This document shows positions 1 to 7,388 of a stretch of 20,296 nt of DNA, piece after piece. Position numbers and translations under genes: made by a program. Below the pieces are notes generated by a model. That model saw only the letters and a program-made list of their open reading frames with translations. It did no database searches and was not told the DNA's origin. Position 1 is the stretch's first letter; every line of letters starts with the position of its first letter. Origin of the DNA: Chloroflexota bacterium (GTDB lineage: Bacteria > Chloroflexota > Dehalococcoidia > UBA3495); assembly GCA_022576105.1 (NCBI GenBank), contig JACZRM010000008.1:1-20296 (forward strand), read 5' to 3'.

Positions 1-102
1 GGGCTTCGGGCCCTCTATCGGCAGCAACGGCTCGACCCGCTCCCATAGCGACTCAGGAATACGCCAGTTTACGTCTACCTCCGGATTGTTTACCCCACCC
101 AT
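1..102 (-). CDS. IS5-family transposase, N-terminal fragment (window edge)
   Basis: Thirty-four codons run from ATG at 102 down to position 1 and stay open at the window edge. The sequence contains WRIPESLWERVEPLLP followed by GPKP. This is the typical opening of IS5/IS4-type transposases of the DUF4096 type (W-x-I-x-D/E-x-x-W-x-x-I-x-P-L-L-P). The start is supported by GAGGTGG seven bases upstream. The catalytic DDE core is not in the window, so activity cannot be judged. The gene points away from the histidine kinase, and the element probably interrupts that gene. Confidence 0.8.
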   Translation of the reverse strand, partial: MGGVNNPEVDVNWRIPESLWERVEPLLPIEGPKP

Positions 103-176
103 CGTCTTCCACCTCACGTATTTGAAGAAAGACTAACAAATATTTCATGTTTTGTTCAAGGTATTCGGATAGGCTC
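1..176 (-). mobile_element. IS5-family-like insertion sequence, end only (cut by window edge)
   Basis: The element is read on the minus strand and carries the first codons of an IS5-type transposase. About 74 bp before that start codon the minus strand reads GAGCCTATCCGAATA at 176-162. From memory, this resembles the GAGCCT...CCGAA termini of IS1031/IS5-group elements. The bases just outside (177-180, TTAG) fit the TNA or YTAR targets known for these groups. The other end and the second target copy lie outside the window, so the boundary at 176 is inferred. Confidence 0.55.
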
Positions 177-2165
177 TTAGTAGAGTCGGAGGATTCAGCC
201 AGTTTGGACGAGATGGCTGAGGGAGAGTCATTAGAAAAGATTAAAGCGCAGCGGCATCTACTTTACCAAGCTGCTGATGAGTTAATTCATGCCAGAAAAA
301 TTGGCCAACCCGAAGCAACAAATGTTAGCTTGACAGCCCAATTAAATGCCGCAGAGCGAATATTTGTCGGCCTGGTAGAAGCAGCCCTTTCCGAAGAGAT
401 TGAAGAGCTGAGTGAACGTCGAGAATCTGCTGATGCGGTGTCGGTGCGTGCTACCACAATTATTGTAGTCGTTAGCGTCCTGGGAGTGCTTGCTATCATC
501 CTGCTCGGCTATTCCAGCACTCGGTACATTGATGGTCTCATGGCCGAGCGCCGGCGGGCGGAACAGGAACTGAAACAAGCCCATGAAGTAGCCATCGAGG
601 CTTCCCGGGCCAAGAGTCGGTTTCTCTCCAGCATGAGCCACGAAATCCGCACGCCTATGAACACAATCATCGGTTTGACTGAATCGCTGCAGCGGACCCA
701 ATTGGCGGACAAGCAGCGACAAAACCTGAGAATCATCCAACGGGCGGGCGATGCCTTGCTATCGATAATTGACGATATTCTCGATATTTCCAAGGTGGAG
801 GCCGGACTGATTGAATTAGAAACATTGGATATCGAGTTGGCCAAACTGGTAGAGGAAACCACTGAGTTTTTCGCGATACAAGCCAGAAATAAGGGGCTAG
901 AGCTTAATTGCCTGGTGGACCCGGACCTGCCTTCTCACATAGTTGGAGACCCAACGCGCTTGCGCCAGATTATCGTGAACCTGCTTAGCAATTCGTTAAA
1001 ATTCACCAAAGAAGGTCGTATCGACGTAGTCGTTGAAAGAGATATTACTTCCTTCGACCAAACGCATATTGTGTTTCGCGTATCCGACACGGGCATCGGA
1101 ATCCCGGAAACCAAGCTGGAATCAATTTTCGATAGCTTTACCCAGGCCGACTCGACCACCACCAGAGAATATGGAGGGACCGGCCTGGGACTGTCCATAA
1201 GTGAGCTATTGGTCGAATTGATGGGAGGTCGTATATCGGTTGAAAGTAAAGTGGGACAGGGAAGCTCATTTAGCTTTTCCCTCCCACTAGAAGCCATTCA
1301 GATCACGGAAGCTGATACTCAACCTCAGATCTTGGATGAGAAGACGTTGATTGTGGATGACAACTCCGGGCTGCAAATATACATGAAGCATCTACTGGCC
1401 GAGTGGGGCATCCAGGCGGAGACGGTTGCAAATGGAACCCAGGCACTAATCGAACTTGAACGCTGCGCAGACCAGAATGATTCATACAAACTGCTGTTAC
1501 TTGACCGGTGGTTGCCCGACATCGACGGACTGGACCTGGCGGCCCAGATTCGTAGTAATGAAAAATTCAGGGATATGGAAATTATCTTGGTCACCGCCGC
1601 ACCGGATGTCAAACTTTCCGAAACCAATCTGGAGCGATTAGGTATCAGGTATTGCATACCCAAACCCTTCAAACGCCTGGACCTTTTCCAGGCGATCGCC
1701 AACACTGTGGGGTTCGAATGTACTGAACCGAAGGCCACCGAGCCAGAACCCACTGATTTCATAGATGCTGACCGCGAGCTTGAAGATGATCGCGACCTGC
1801 GAATTCTGCTGGTTGATGATTTTGAAGACAATTGGCTGGTGGTTCAGTCCCATTTGGAAGATACCAACTTCCGCATCGACAGCGCCGAGAGCGGTGAGAT
1901 CGCGGTCGAGAAGTTCTTGACCAATAAATACGACCTGGTGCTGATGGACATTCAAATGCCAGGAATGGACGGATACGCCGCCACCAAAATCATCAGGGAA
2001 TGGGAGATAAAGCAGGGGGCTGCCCAGACACCTATTATCGCCCTCACAGCCAACGCTCTTAAACAAGATGAACAAGACAGTATTGATGCAGGCTGTACCG
2101 CCCACATTAGTAAGCCGATAAAAAGAGCGACATTAATGCGAGCCATATCTTTGTGCATTAAATAG
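147..2165 (+). CDS. Hybrid sensor histidine kinase (TM-HisKA-HATPase-REC-REC), probably 5'-truncated by the IS
   Basis: Membrane-anchored sensor kinase, 672 residues as read. Order: partial sensor helix region (about 11-100), one transmembrane segment (about 103-123), coiled linker, HisKA with SHEIRTP and phospho-acceptor His165, HATPase_c with N-box (VNLLSNSLKF, about 277-286), DTGIGIP (314-320) and GGTGLGLS (343-350). Two receivers follow: REC1 about 398-520 (Asp453, Lys506) and REC2 about 551-670 (Asp601, Lys656). Such kinases normally have two TM segments around the sensor; the first TM and the front of the sensor are missing. The frame opens after a TGA at 123-125. Codons 1-10 fall inside the inferred IS end, and no convincing ribosome binding site precedes ATG 147. 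The original start is therefore probably lost, and expression may depend on the IS. An HPt gene follows after 8 bp. Kinase identity is certain; truncation is inferred. Confidence 0.9.
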   Translation: MFCSRYSDRLLVESEDSASLDEMAEGESLEKIKAQRHLLYQAADELIHARKIGQPEATNVSLTAQLNAAERIFVGLVEAALSEEIEELSERRESADAVSVRATTIIVVVSVLGVLAIILLGYSSTRYIDGLMAERRRAEQELKQAHEVAIEASRAKSRFLSSMSHEIRTPMNTIIGLTESLQRTQLADKQRQNLRIIQRAGDALLSIIDDILDISKVEAGLIELETLDIELAKLVEETTEFFAIQARNKGLELNCLVDPDLPSHIVGDPTRLRQIIVNLLSNSLKFTKEGRIDVVVERDITSFDQTHIVFRVSDTGIGIPETKLESIFDSFTQADSTTTREYGGTGLGLSISELLVELMGGRISVESKVGQGSSFSFSLPLEAIQITEADTQPQILDEKTLIVDDNSGLQIYMKHLLAEWGIQAETVANGTQALIELERCADQNDSYKLLLLDRWLPDIDGLDLAAQIRSNEKFRDMEIILVTAAPDVKLSETNLERLGIRYCIPKPFKRLDLFQAIANTVGFECTEPKATEPEPTDFIDADRELEDDRDLRILLVDDFEDNWLVVQSHLEDTNFRIDSAESGEIAVEKFLTNKYDLVLMDIQMPGMDGYAATKIIREWEIKQGAAQTPIIALTANALKQDEQDSIDAGCTAHISKPIKRATLMRAISLCIK

Positions 2166-2173
2166 GAGACCAC

Positions 2174-2500
2174 ATGAGCACACCTAACCCGACCAATGGT
2201 GATGGAACGATCGTAGTCCGGGTGGAACCGCGGCTGCAGAAAATACTCCCCAATTTCTTAGCGAAAAGGAAAGAAGACCTGGTGTCCATGGCTGAAGCGT
2301 TGCAACGGGGTGATTACGAGACGATTAGGGTGTTCGGTCATCGGATGAAAGGTACTGGGGGGTCTTATGGGCTGGACTGGATAAGTGTCACCGGCAAGTC
2401 TCTGGAGGATGCCGCCAAGAATAAGAATGGGGTATTTGCAAAGGCACTCCTGGACAGCTTCTCGGATTATTTGAAAATGATCATTGTGGTTTATGAATAG
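2174..2500 (+). CDS. HPt (histidine phosphotransfer) domain protein
   Basis: Small soluble protein of 108 residues with the HPt signature GHRMKGTGGSYG. His56 is the expected phosphorylated histidine, followed by the K-G-x-G-G turn. HPt proteins carry phosphate between a hybrid-kinase receiver and a downstream receiver and have no catalytic activity of their own. GGAG stands six bases before the ATG, and the gene begins 8 bp after the hybrid kinase, so co-transcription and function as its phosphotransfer partner are likely. The C-terminal helix is short, but the length is normal for a stand-alone HPt. Partners could be the receivers of the two kinases nearby or the receiver-ATPase at 3778; sequence alone cannot choose between them. 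Confidence 0.85.
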   Translation: MSTPNPTNGDGTIVVRVEPRLQKILPNFLAKRKEDLVSMAEALQRGDYETIRVFGHRMKGTGGSYGLDWISVTGKSLEDAAKNKNGVFAKALLDSFSDYLKMIIVVYE

Positions 2501-2504
2501 TTTT

Positions 2505-2533
2505 CAAAGCGGACCTACGGTCTGGGCGCTTTG
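2505..2533 (+). other. Intercistronic hairpin after the HPt gene
   Basis: CAAAGCG at 2505-2511 pairs with CGCTTTG at 2527-2533. A second short stem, GACC/GGTC, can form inside the loop. It begins five bases after the HPt stop. No T-run follows, so this is more likely an RNA-stability or attenuation element than a strong intrinsic terminator. The next gene starts 85 bp further on, in the same direction. Confidence 0.4.
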
Positions 2534-2618
2534 TGAACGCACAATATTCTAATCGGGCCCCCGGGGAAGGTGGATTACTTTAACTCGTATATCTAAGGGT
2601 CCTAAACGAGGAGAATTC

Positions 2619-3767
2619 GTGGAAGTATTAATCGTAGATGATTTTTTGGACAGCGCGATCATTACCCAAGCATCCCTGATTGCGATGGACAGCGATTTGA
2701 CGGTGCATACGGCGGAATCGGCCGCTGAAGCCCTGCAGCATTTGAACGTGGACCATCGAGAAAGTGGAACTTCCGACACTGACCTGATCTTGATGGACAT
2801 TGATATGCCGGAGATCGACGGAGTTGAAGCCTGCCAGATAATTAAAGGGGACGAGCGCTTCAAGGACATTCCAATAATCATGGTAACCAGCTTTGATGAC
2901 ATAGGATATCTGAAGGATGCCTTTGCCGCCGGCGCGATGGACTACGTCACCAAACCAATTAACGATATTGAACTGGACGCCAGGGTGCGCTCGGCGTTGA
3001 GTCTGAAGGCCGAATCAGATGCCCGCAAGGTAGCCTATAAAAAGCTTGAGGCAGAATCTCTGGCTAAAACCCAGATCCTGTCAACCGTTTCCCACGAGCT
3101 CAGAACGCCTTTAACCAGCATCATGGGCTACATTGACATGCTGGTAACTCGCCGAGAGGTAGTTGGGTCGCTTACCCCGCGGGAAGAAGAGTACCTGCAA
3201 TTCGTTAGTGAGGAATCCCACCGGCTGAAGGCGTTGATCGATGATCTTCTAGATGTAACGAAGTTGGAAGCGGGTAAGTTCAAACTAATTCCCACCGAAA
3301 TTGAGGTCAAGCCTTTAATTGAGCAAGTCATTTTTTCATTGCAGAACCAGGCCGACGAAAAGCGCATATCTGTCAAATTAAAAGTGCCCAGTACCTTGCC
3401 AAAGGCAACCGCAGATCGTCTCAGGTTATCCCAAGTCGTAACCAATTTGCTCAGTAATGCCTTAAACTATTCCGATCACGGGGCGACTGTGACCATTACC
3501 GGCCGAGTTTGCGATGGTTTCCTGCAATTTAACGTAGCAGATACCGGTACTGGAATCTCTGATGCCGATCAGGAAAATGTGTTCAGCAAATTCTTCAGAG
3601 CTGACAACTCTTCAACCCGAATTGTACCGGGAATCGGCCTCGGGCTTTTCATCACCAAGCTGCTGGTTGAAGCCCTGGGCGGGCGCACCTCTGTGAAAAG
3701 CAAATTAGGAAAAGGCAGCACGTTTAGCTTCACGCTACCCCTAGCACTACCCGAGCCCATACAGTAG
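2619..3767 (+). CDS. Soluble hybrid protein: N-terminal receiver + histidine kinase
   Basis: Cytoplasmic REC-HK protein of 382 residues with no membrane segment. The receiver (about 1-125) has the acidic pair Asp7/Asp8, phospho-acceptor Asp60 in LILMDIDMP, and Lys112. A short helical linker leads to HisKA with VSHELRTP (His159). HATPase_c follows, with the N-box VTNLLSNALNYS, DTGTGIS, and a PGIGLGLF motif in place of the usual GGTGLGL. The start is GTG 2619, chosen because GAGGAG lies five bases upstream and the receiver begins at once. Order suggests that the receiver takes phosphate from the upstream kinase/HPt pair and gates this kinase. The receiver-ATPase gene follows after 10 bp and is a plausible target. 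Domain calls are firm; the wiring is inferred. Confidence 0.9.
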   Translation: MEVLIVDDFLDSAIITQASLIAMDSDLTVHTAESAAEALQHLNVDHRESGTSDTDLILMDIDMPEIDGVEACQIIKGDERFKDIPIIMVTSFDDIGYLKDAFAAGAMDYVTKPINDIELDARVRSALSLKAESDARKVAYKKLEAESLAKTQILSTVSHELRTPLTSIMGYIDMLVTRREVVGSLTPREEEYLQFVSEESHRLKALIDDLLDVTKLEAGKFKLIPTEIEVKPLIEQVIFSLQNQADEKRISVKLKVPSTLPKATADRLRLSQVVTNLLSNALNYSDHGATVTITGRVCDGFLQFNVADTGTGISDADQENVFSKFFRADNSSTRIVPGIGLGLFITKLLVEALGGRTSVKSKLGKGSTFSFTLPLALPEPIQ

Positions 3768-3777
3768 GGAGGTACCC

Positions 3778-4845
3778 ATGGCAAAAATATTAATTGCTGA
3801 AGATGAATACCATATCCGGAAATTGTTGGTGGACATACTGGCCGCCGCTGGCCATGACATTGTCGAAGCGGAAAACGGAGGTATCGCGCTGGACCGGGCC
3901 TGGAGCGAACATCCGGACCTGATTCTGCTGGACGTTATGATGCCAGTGATGGACGGATTTGGGGTTTTGCAGGGGCTACGGGAGAACTCCTTTACCGAAG
4001 ATACGCCGGTAATATTGGTTACTGCGGTGGACCCGGAAGATGCCGAGCAACAAGGAATGGAGTTGGGGGTACAGCATTTCATAGCCAAACCATTGGTGCC
4101 CGACATGGTGGAAGCGGCGGTCAGGTCCGCCCTGCGCGGCATCGATACTACCGATGCGCACGTTAGGCTCGGCAATTCCATGCTGGACGAGAAACTTGGA
4201 GGGGGTATCCCGCTAGGTTCGTTAACCTTGATCGAAGGAGCCTCTTCAGCCGGTAAGAGCGTCCTTTGTCAGCATCTGATCCACGGGGCGCTGGAAATGG
4301 GGCAAAGGGTGGCCTGCTTTACCTCCGAAGACAGCCAGCGCAGTCTGATTTCCCAAATGGCCTCAATCGGCATGTCGGTATCCAGTTATATTTGGACCGA
4401 CAAGCTCACGGTGTTCCCAATTGAGGGACCCAAACCTGGCGACATAGGCGGCAATCTACTAAACGACCTGTCGCTCAAAATGAATAGCCTCCCCAAGGAA
4501 ACCAAGCTATTGGCGGTAGACTCAATTACCAGCCTGGCTAGTATCAGCGACGAACGTGAAGTTGCCACGTTCTTCGCTCAGTGCAAACAACTGTGCGCTG
4601 AGAAAAAGACCATTGTGTTGGTCGTCCACTCCTTCGCCCTGGACGAGAAAATGCTGATCCGTTTGCGATCACTATGCGATGCGCACCTGAAGTTGACCGT
4701 TGAAACCATGGGTGATCGGCAGTTTCGGGTCATGGAGGTTTGCAAGATACGCAACGCGAATCAGAATACGGGAAACGTTGTCACCTTTGAAGTAGAAGCC
4801 GGGTTCGGAATTAAAATAGTCCCTTATTCTAAAGCCAAAGCCTGA
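3778..4845 (+). CDS. Response-regulator receiver fused to ArlH/FlaH-like (KaiC-fold) ATPase
   Basis: Protein of 355 residues. The receiver spans about 1-120, with Glu8/Asp9, phospho-acceptor Asp52 (LILLDVMMP) and Lys104. The RecA/KaiC-fold ATPase spans about 128-350: LGNSMLDEKLGGGIPLGSL, Walker A GASSAGKS (154-161), a TSED segment (182-185) where KaiC and ArlH carry their acidic residue, Walker B LLAVDS (244-249), and a C-terminal VTFEVEAGFGIKIVPYSKAKA-type end (split: VTFEVEAGFGI, KIVPYSKAKA). That ending closely resembles archaeal ArlH (FlaH), the archaellum motor ATPase, more than clock KaiC. There is only one RecA domain, and no KaiA or KaiB gene is in the window. GGGAGG stands five bases before the ATG, 10 bp after the REC-HK gene. 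The likely role is a phosphorylation-controlled ATP-binding regulator of an archaellum or type IV-like machine. No archaellin, ArlI or ArlJ gene is seen here, so the partner is unknown. Confidence 0.85.
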   Translation: MAKILIAEDEYHIRKLLVDILAAAGHDIVEAENGGIALDRAWSEHPDLILLDVMMPVMDGFGVLQGLRENSFTEDTPVILVTAVDPEDAEQQGMELGVQHFIAKPLVPDMVEAAVRSALRGIDTTDAHVRLGNSMLDEKLGGGIPLGSLTLIEGASSAGKSVLCQHLIHGALEMGQRVACFTSEDSQRSLISQMASIGMSVSSYIWTDKLTVFPIEGPKPGDIGGNLLNDLSLKMNSLPKETKLLAVDSITSLASISDEREVATFFAQCKQLCAEKKTIVLVVHSFALDEKMLIRLRSLCDAHLKLTVETMGDRQFRVMEVCKIRNANQNTGNVVTFEVEAGFGIKIVPYSKAKA

Positions 4846-4853
4846 AGAAATAC

Positions 4854-4876
4854 CCCAACTTTTCAGCTAAGTTGGG
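4854..4876 (+). terminator. Probable terminator after the signalling cassette
   Basis: A perfect 8-bp stem (CCCAACTT at 4854-4861, AAGTTGGG at 4869-4876) with a 7-base loop lies nine bases after the receiver-ATPase stop codon. A weak T-containing stretch (GTCTTATTGTTG) follows after a few bases rather than a clean T-run. Position at the end of a four-gene run favours a terminator. Confidence 0.55.
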
Positions 4877-5041
4877 CGGTAGTCTTATTGTTGGGCGCGG
4901 AGCTATTGATGTTCTCCCTTGAATCAAATCCAGCGGAAGTGAGGGTGCTCCGATACAATTTATGAGCGAGGAGGACTAGACCTGCACCCAAGAGCAGCTA
5001 ATTCAGGCGTGGTCAATCGTTCACCCTTTGACAAAGACAAG

Positions 5042-5078
5042 CCCCCAGGGAAAGGCGTGATTCCAGATTCCCGGGGGG
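5042..5078. other. GC-rich inverted repeat between convergent operons
   Basis: CCCCC-A-GGGAA at 5042-5052 pairs with TTCCC-G-GGGGG at 5068-5078, one mismatch, with a 15-base loop. It lies between the end of the + strand cassette (4845) and the end of the minus-strand gene at 5117, where a shared terminator is expected. No T-run is present on either side. Nothing else recognisable was found in 4877-5116. Confidence 0.35.
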
Positions 5079-5116
5079 ATTGCCGTGTGTAATCAGACGG
5101 GCATGGCCCACTCTAA

Positions 5117-5536
5117 CTATTTCAACGAATCATCCGTCAGCTCTACTATCTGGAGCAAAGACGGCAGATCAGGCCGGAAAACAAGACGCCACGCCTCCAT
5201 GCCGTTTTGTCTTGCAGTACCGCCAGCCCAACCACCCGCCTCGTCAATGATTCGGTAAATCTCCTCTGGTGTTGCGCCAGCTCCATGGGCAGCGTGAACA
5301 TGAATCTGAATATGATACACCGGGTTTCTCATTGCCACGTAGCCCGCTATCCTGCGTAGCTCCTCGTGCTTTCGATCTTCGCGAGAGAGGTCGCGATGTT
5401 GGGCCTCCCATCGGTCATTTCGAGCCTTGAGAGCATCGAAGTCCACCTCGGCCAGAAAATCGTGGGCACTGACGCGAAAACCGCTGATTCTAGTAACTCT
5501 TTCCTTCTCCGCTTGTTTTTCCTCTTCAGTTGGCAT
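5117..5536 (-). CDS. Carboxymuconolactone-decarboxylase-like (AhpD-fold) protein
   Basis: Protein of 139 residues from ATG 5536. The second half has the CMD/AhpD-type helix-turn-helix pattern HVHAAHGAGATPEEIYRII (about 81-99), followed by a glycine-rich turn and MEAWRLVF. No cysteine is present, so the AhpD thiol peroxidase CxxC chemistry is excluded; the histidines at about 79-84 are the only candidate catalytic residues. The first 60 residues are charged and helical. A longer frame from GTG 5590 exists, but ATG 5536 has TAGGAG ten bases upstream while the GTG has none. It is the last gene of a minus-strand run behind a GMC oxidoreductase, suggesting a role in processing that enzyme's product. 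The function is not recognised beyond the fold family. Confidence 0.65.
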   Translation of the reverse strand: MPTEEEKQAEKERVTRISGFRVSAHDFLAEVDFDALKARNDRWEAQHRDLSREDRKHEELRRIAGYVAMRNPVYHIQIHVHAAHGAGATPEEIYRIIDEAGGWAGGTARQNGMEAWRLVFRPDLPSLLQIVELTDDSLK

Positions 5537-5652
5537 CGCTGGTTCACTCCTACTAAATTTAATAGCTTCTAAGATTTCCCAAAACGGCACGCGCTTGAAT
5601 CGTTTATCTCACGTGGGATTGATCGAGTCGGCAGCCATTCATCTAACGCTCT

Positions 5653-7194
5653 CTAACGGCCTTCCTTGATCCAATCGGACACTCGTTCGCCGATCATTAT
5701 TGTCGTGGCGTTGGTGTTGGCGCGAATTACGTCCGGCATCACCGAAGCGTCGACTACCCGCAGCCCCTCCATGCCGTGGACCCGGCAATATTGATCGACC
5801 ACGGCCATGGGATCGGTTTTCGGCCCCATCTTGCAGGTACCGGACAAATGTTGACCGATCCACACATTTTCCATCAGCCAAGAATCCAATGCCTCATCGG
5901 AGGCCAAGTCCTGTTCGGTGGGAGAAATCAGGCCATCGACTATATTGCGAAAGGCCTCATGGTCCATAAGTTTCAGGGCGATGCGCACCCCTTCCCTCAT
6001 TCGTTCCCGGTCCCAGGGCTCTTCAAGATAGCGGCAATCGATGAAAGGCTGAACGTTGGGGTCAACGGAAGTGAGGCGCAACTCTCCTGAACTTATCGCC
6101 AGCTCCATCATGCAAGTTAGCCGGATACCCTCCCGGGCAAACGGGTCACCACCCAGCGGAGTGGAAAAGGACGATGGAAAGATCTGCATGTCATTCCGGT
6201 GGTCGGAGCCGGCGGCGGTATAACGCAGCACCGTCTGAATTCTCGGCGCGTCGGGGTCCAGCAGGAAATCGTCCTTGACGGCAACCCGGATCGGGACCAA
6301 TGGATGGTCCCGCAGGTTCTGGCCTACACCGGGCGAGTCCTTGACTACCGCAATGCCCAGACCCCGCAACTGAGCCTGCGGGCCAACCCCGGATAGCATC
6401 AATATTTGCGGTGAGCCGATGGCGCCGGCGCTGAGGACGATTTGATCACCTTCCACGGTGAATACTTCCCCGCCGCTCTCTACTTCCGCTCCGGCGGCCC
6501 TCACGCCTTGGAAGAGGATTCTCCTGACGGTCACGTTGGGCTTGATGGTCAGGTTGAGCCGGTGGCGGTTGGAAATGATGTAGGTCAAGGCGGTACTCAT
6601 CCGAACACCATTGGGGTTATTCATTGGGAATGGCCCGATGCCACCCGAGTCCGGGTGGTTATGGTCGTAGGTTTCCGGGTACCCGGCGTCCAGACAAGCC
6701 TGATGAAATGCCACCTGTAGGGGCGACCATGCTTCCCGCTGGTGGCGGCGCACGGGAATCGGACCGTCGAATCCGTGGAAATCGTCCCGGATATCGGTGT
6801 CAGTCTCCAATTTTCTAAAATAGGGCAGCAACTTCAGGTAAGCCCATTCCTCATTCCCCCAGGAAGCCCAGCGGTCGTAGTCCTCCGGGACTCCCCGCAG
6901 AAACACCTGACCGTTGATGGCGCTGGTGCCGCCGACCACCTTGCCTCTGGGTACCGCCACCGGCGCCGACTGCACGCGGGTGCCTCTACCTTCAAAGGAC
7001 CAGTTGTGGGGAGCGCCGTTCTTCGACGCCGTGGGGGCGTACCCGTACTTCAAGTCATCCGGAGTCTGTTCCAGGTCAGGATAGTCCGGGCCCGCCTCCA
7101 GAAGCAGTATTGAAAGTTCCGGGTCCTCCGACAGGCGTGCGGCCAAGACACAACCCGCCGATCCCCCGCCGATTACAATGAAGTCGTATTTCAT
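5653..7194 (-). CDS. GMC-family FAD oxidoreductase (choline dehydrogenase-like)
   Basis: FAD enzyme of 513 residues, normal for GMC alcohol oxidases/dehydrogenases. The N-terminal dinucleotide fold is FIVIGGGSAGCVLAARL (about 5-21) with LLLEAG at 30-35. The GMC signature GKVVGGTSAINGQVFLRG sits at 84-101. Near the C-terminus are QHLSGTCKMG with His449 and NTNATTIMIGE with Asn493. The 44-residue His-Asn spacing equals that of the catalytic pair of choline oxidase (His466/Asn510). The enzyme should oxidise a primary or secondary alcohol. The substrate is open, and BetA itself is not implied. No signal peptide, so cytoplasmic. GGAG lies a few bases before ATG 7194. The upstream neighbour is MmgE/PrpD, and a candidate promoter of its own lies at 7264-7292. 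Confidence 0.92.
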   Translation of the reverse strand: MKYDFIVIGGGSAGCVLAARLSEDPELSILLLEAGPDYPDLEQTPDDLKYGYAPTASKNGAPHNWSFEGRGTRVQSAPVAVPRGKVVGGTSAINGQVFLRGVPEDYDRWASWGNEEWAYLKLLPYFRKLETDTDIRDDFHGFDGPIPVRRHQREAWSPLQVAFHQACLDAGYPETYDHNHPDSGGIGPFPMNNPNGVRMSTALTYIISNRHRLNLTIKPNVTVRRILFQGVRAAGAEVESGGEVFTVEGDQIVLSAGAIGSPQILMLSGVGPQAQLRGLGIAVVKDSPGVGQNLRDHPLVPIRVAVKDDFLLDPDAPRIQTVLRYTAAGSDHRNDMQIFPSSFSTPLGGDPFAREGIRLTCMMELAISSGELRLTSVDPNVQPFIDCRYLEEPWDRERMREGVRIALKLMDHEAFRNIVDGLISPTEQDLASDEALDSWLMENVWIGQHLSGTCKMGPKTDPMAVVDQYCRVHGMEGLRVVDASVMPDVIRANTNATTIMIGERVSDWIKEGR

Positions 7195-7263
7195 CTGCTC
7201 CTACCCAATGCTACTTCACCGCCAGCACATCAAACGCCCATTTTGGGTCTGATACCGCAATAC

Positions 7264-7292
7264 ACTATACCACCCAAAAAGCAGCGTGATAA
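7264..7292 (-). promoter_or_regulatory. Candidate sigma70-type promoter for the GMC oxidoreductase gene
   Basis: On the minus strand, TTATCA (7292-7287, 4 of 6 to consensus) and TATAGT (7269-7264, 5 of 6) are separated by exactly 17 bases. Transcription would start near 7257, about 63 bases before ATG 7194. The 194-bp gap to the upstream PrpD gene supports a separate promoter. Confidence 0.4.
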
Positions 7293-7388
7293 CCGTCTTT
7301 CAACAATACAAACGGGTGACTTGCTGGCCTTTGTTTAGGTGACGATTGCCGGTCTCAGCCAGTGCACCGACCAGTAGATTCGTGCCAG

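Noticed and set aside
3778..4845. Circadian KaiC
   Set aside because: Only one RecA domain, ArlH-like C-terminus, no KaiA or KaiB genes in the window.
4962..4979. Five-codon ORF (MSEED) after the signalling cassette
   Set aside because: No convincing ribosome binding site, no downstream gene in the same direction, so a leader peptide makes no sense.
5537..5590. GTG start giving 18 more residues to the CMD-like protein
   Set aside because: No ribosome binding site upstream of the GTG; ATG 5536 has TAGGAG ten bases ahead.
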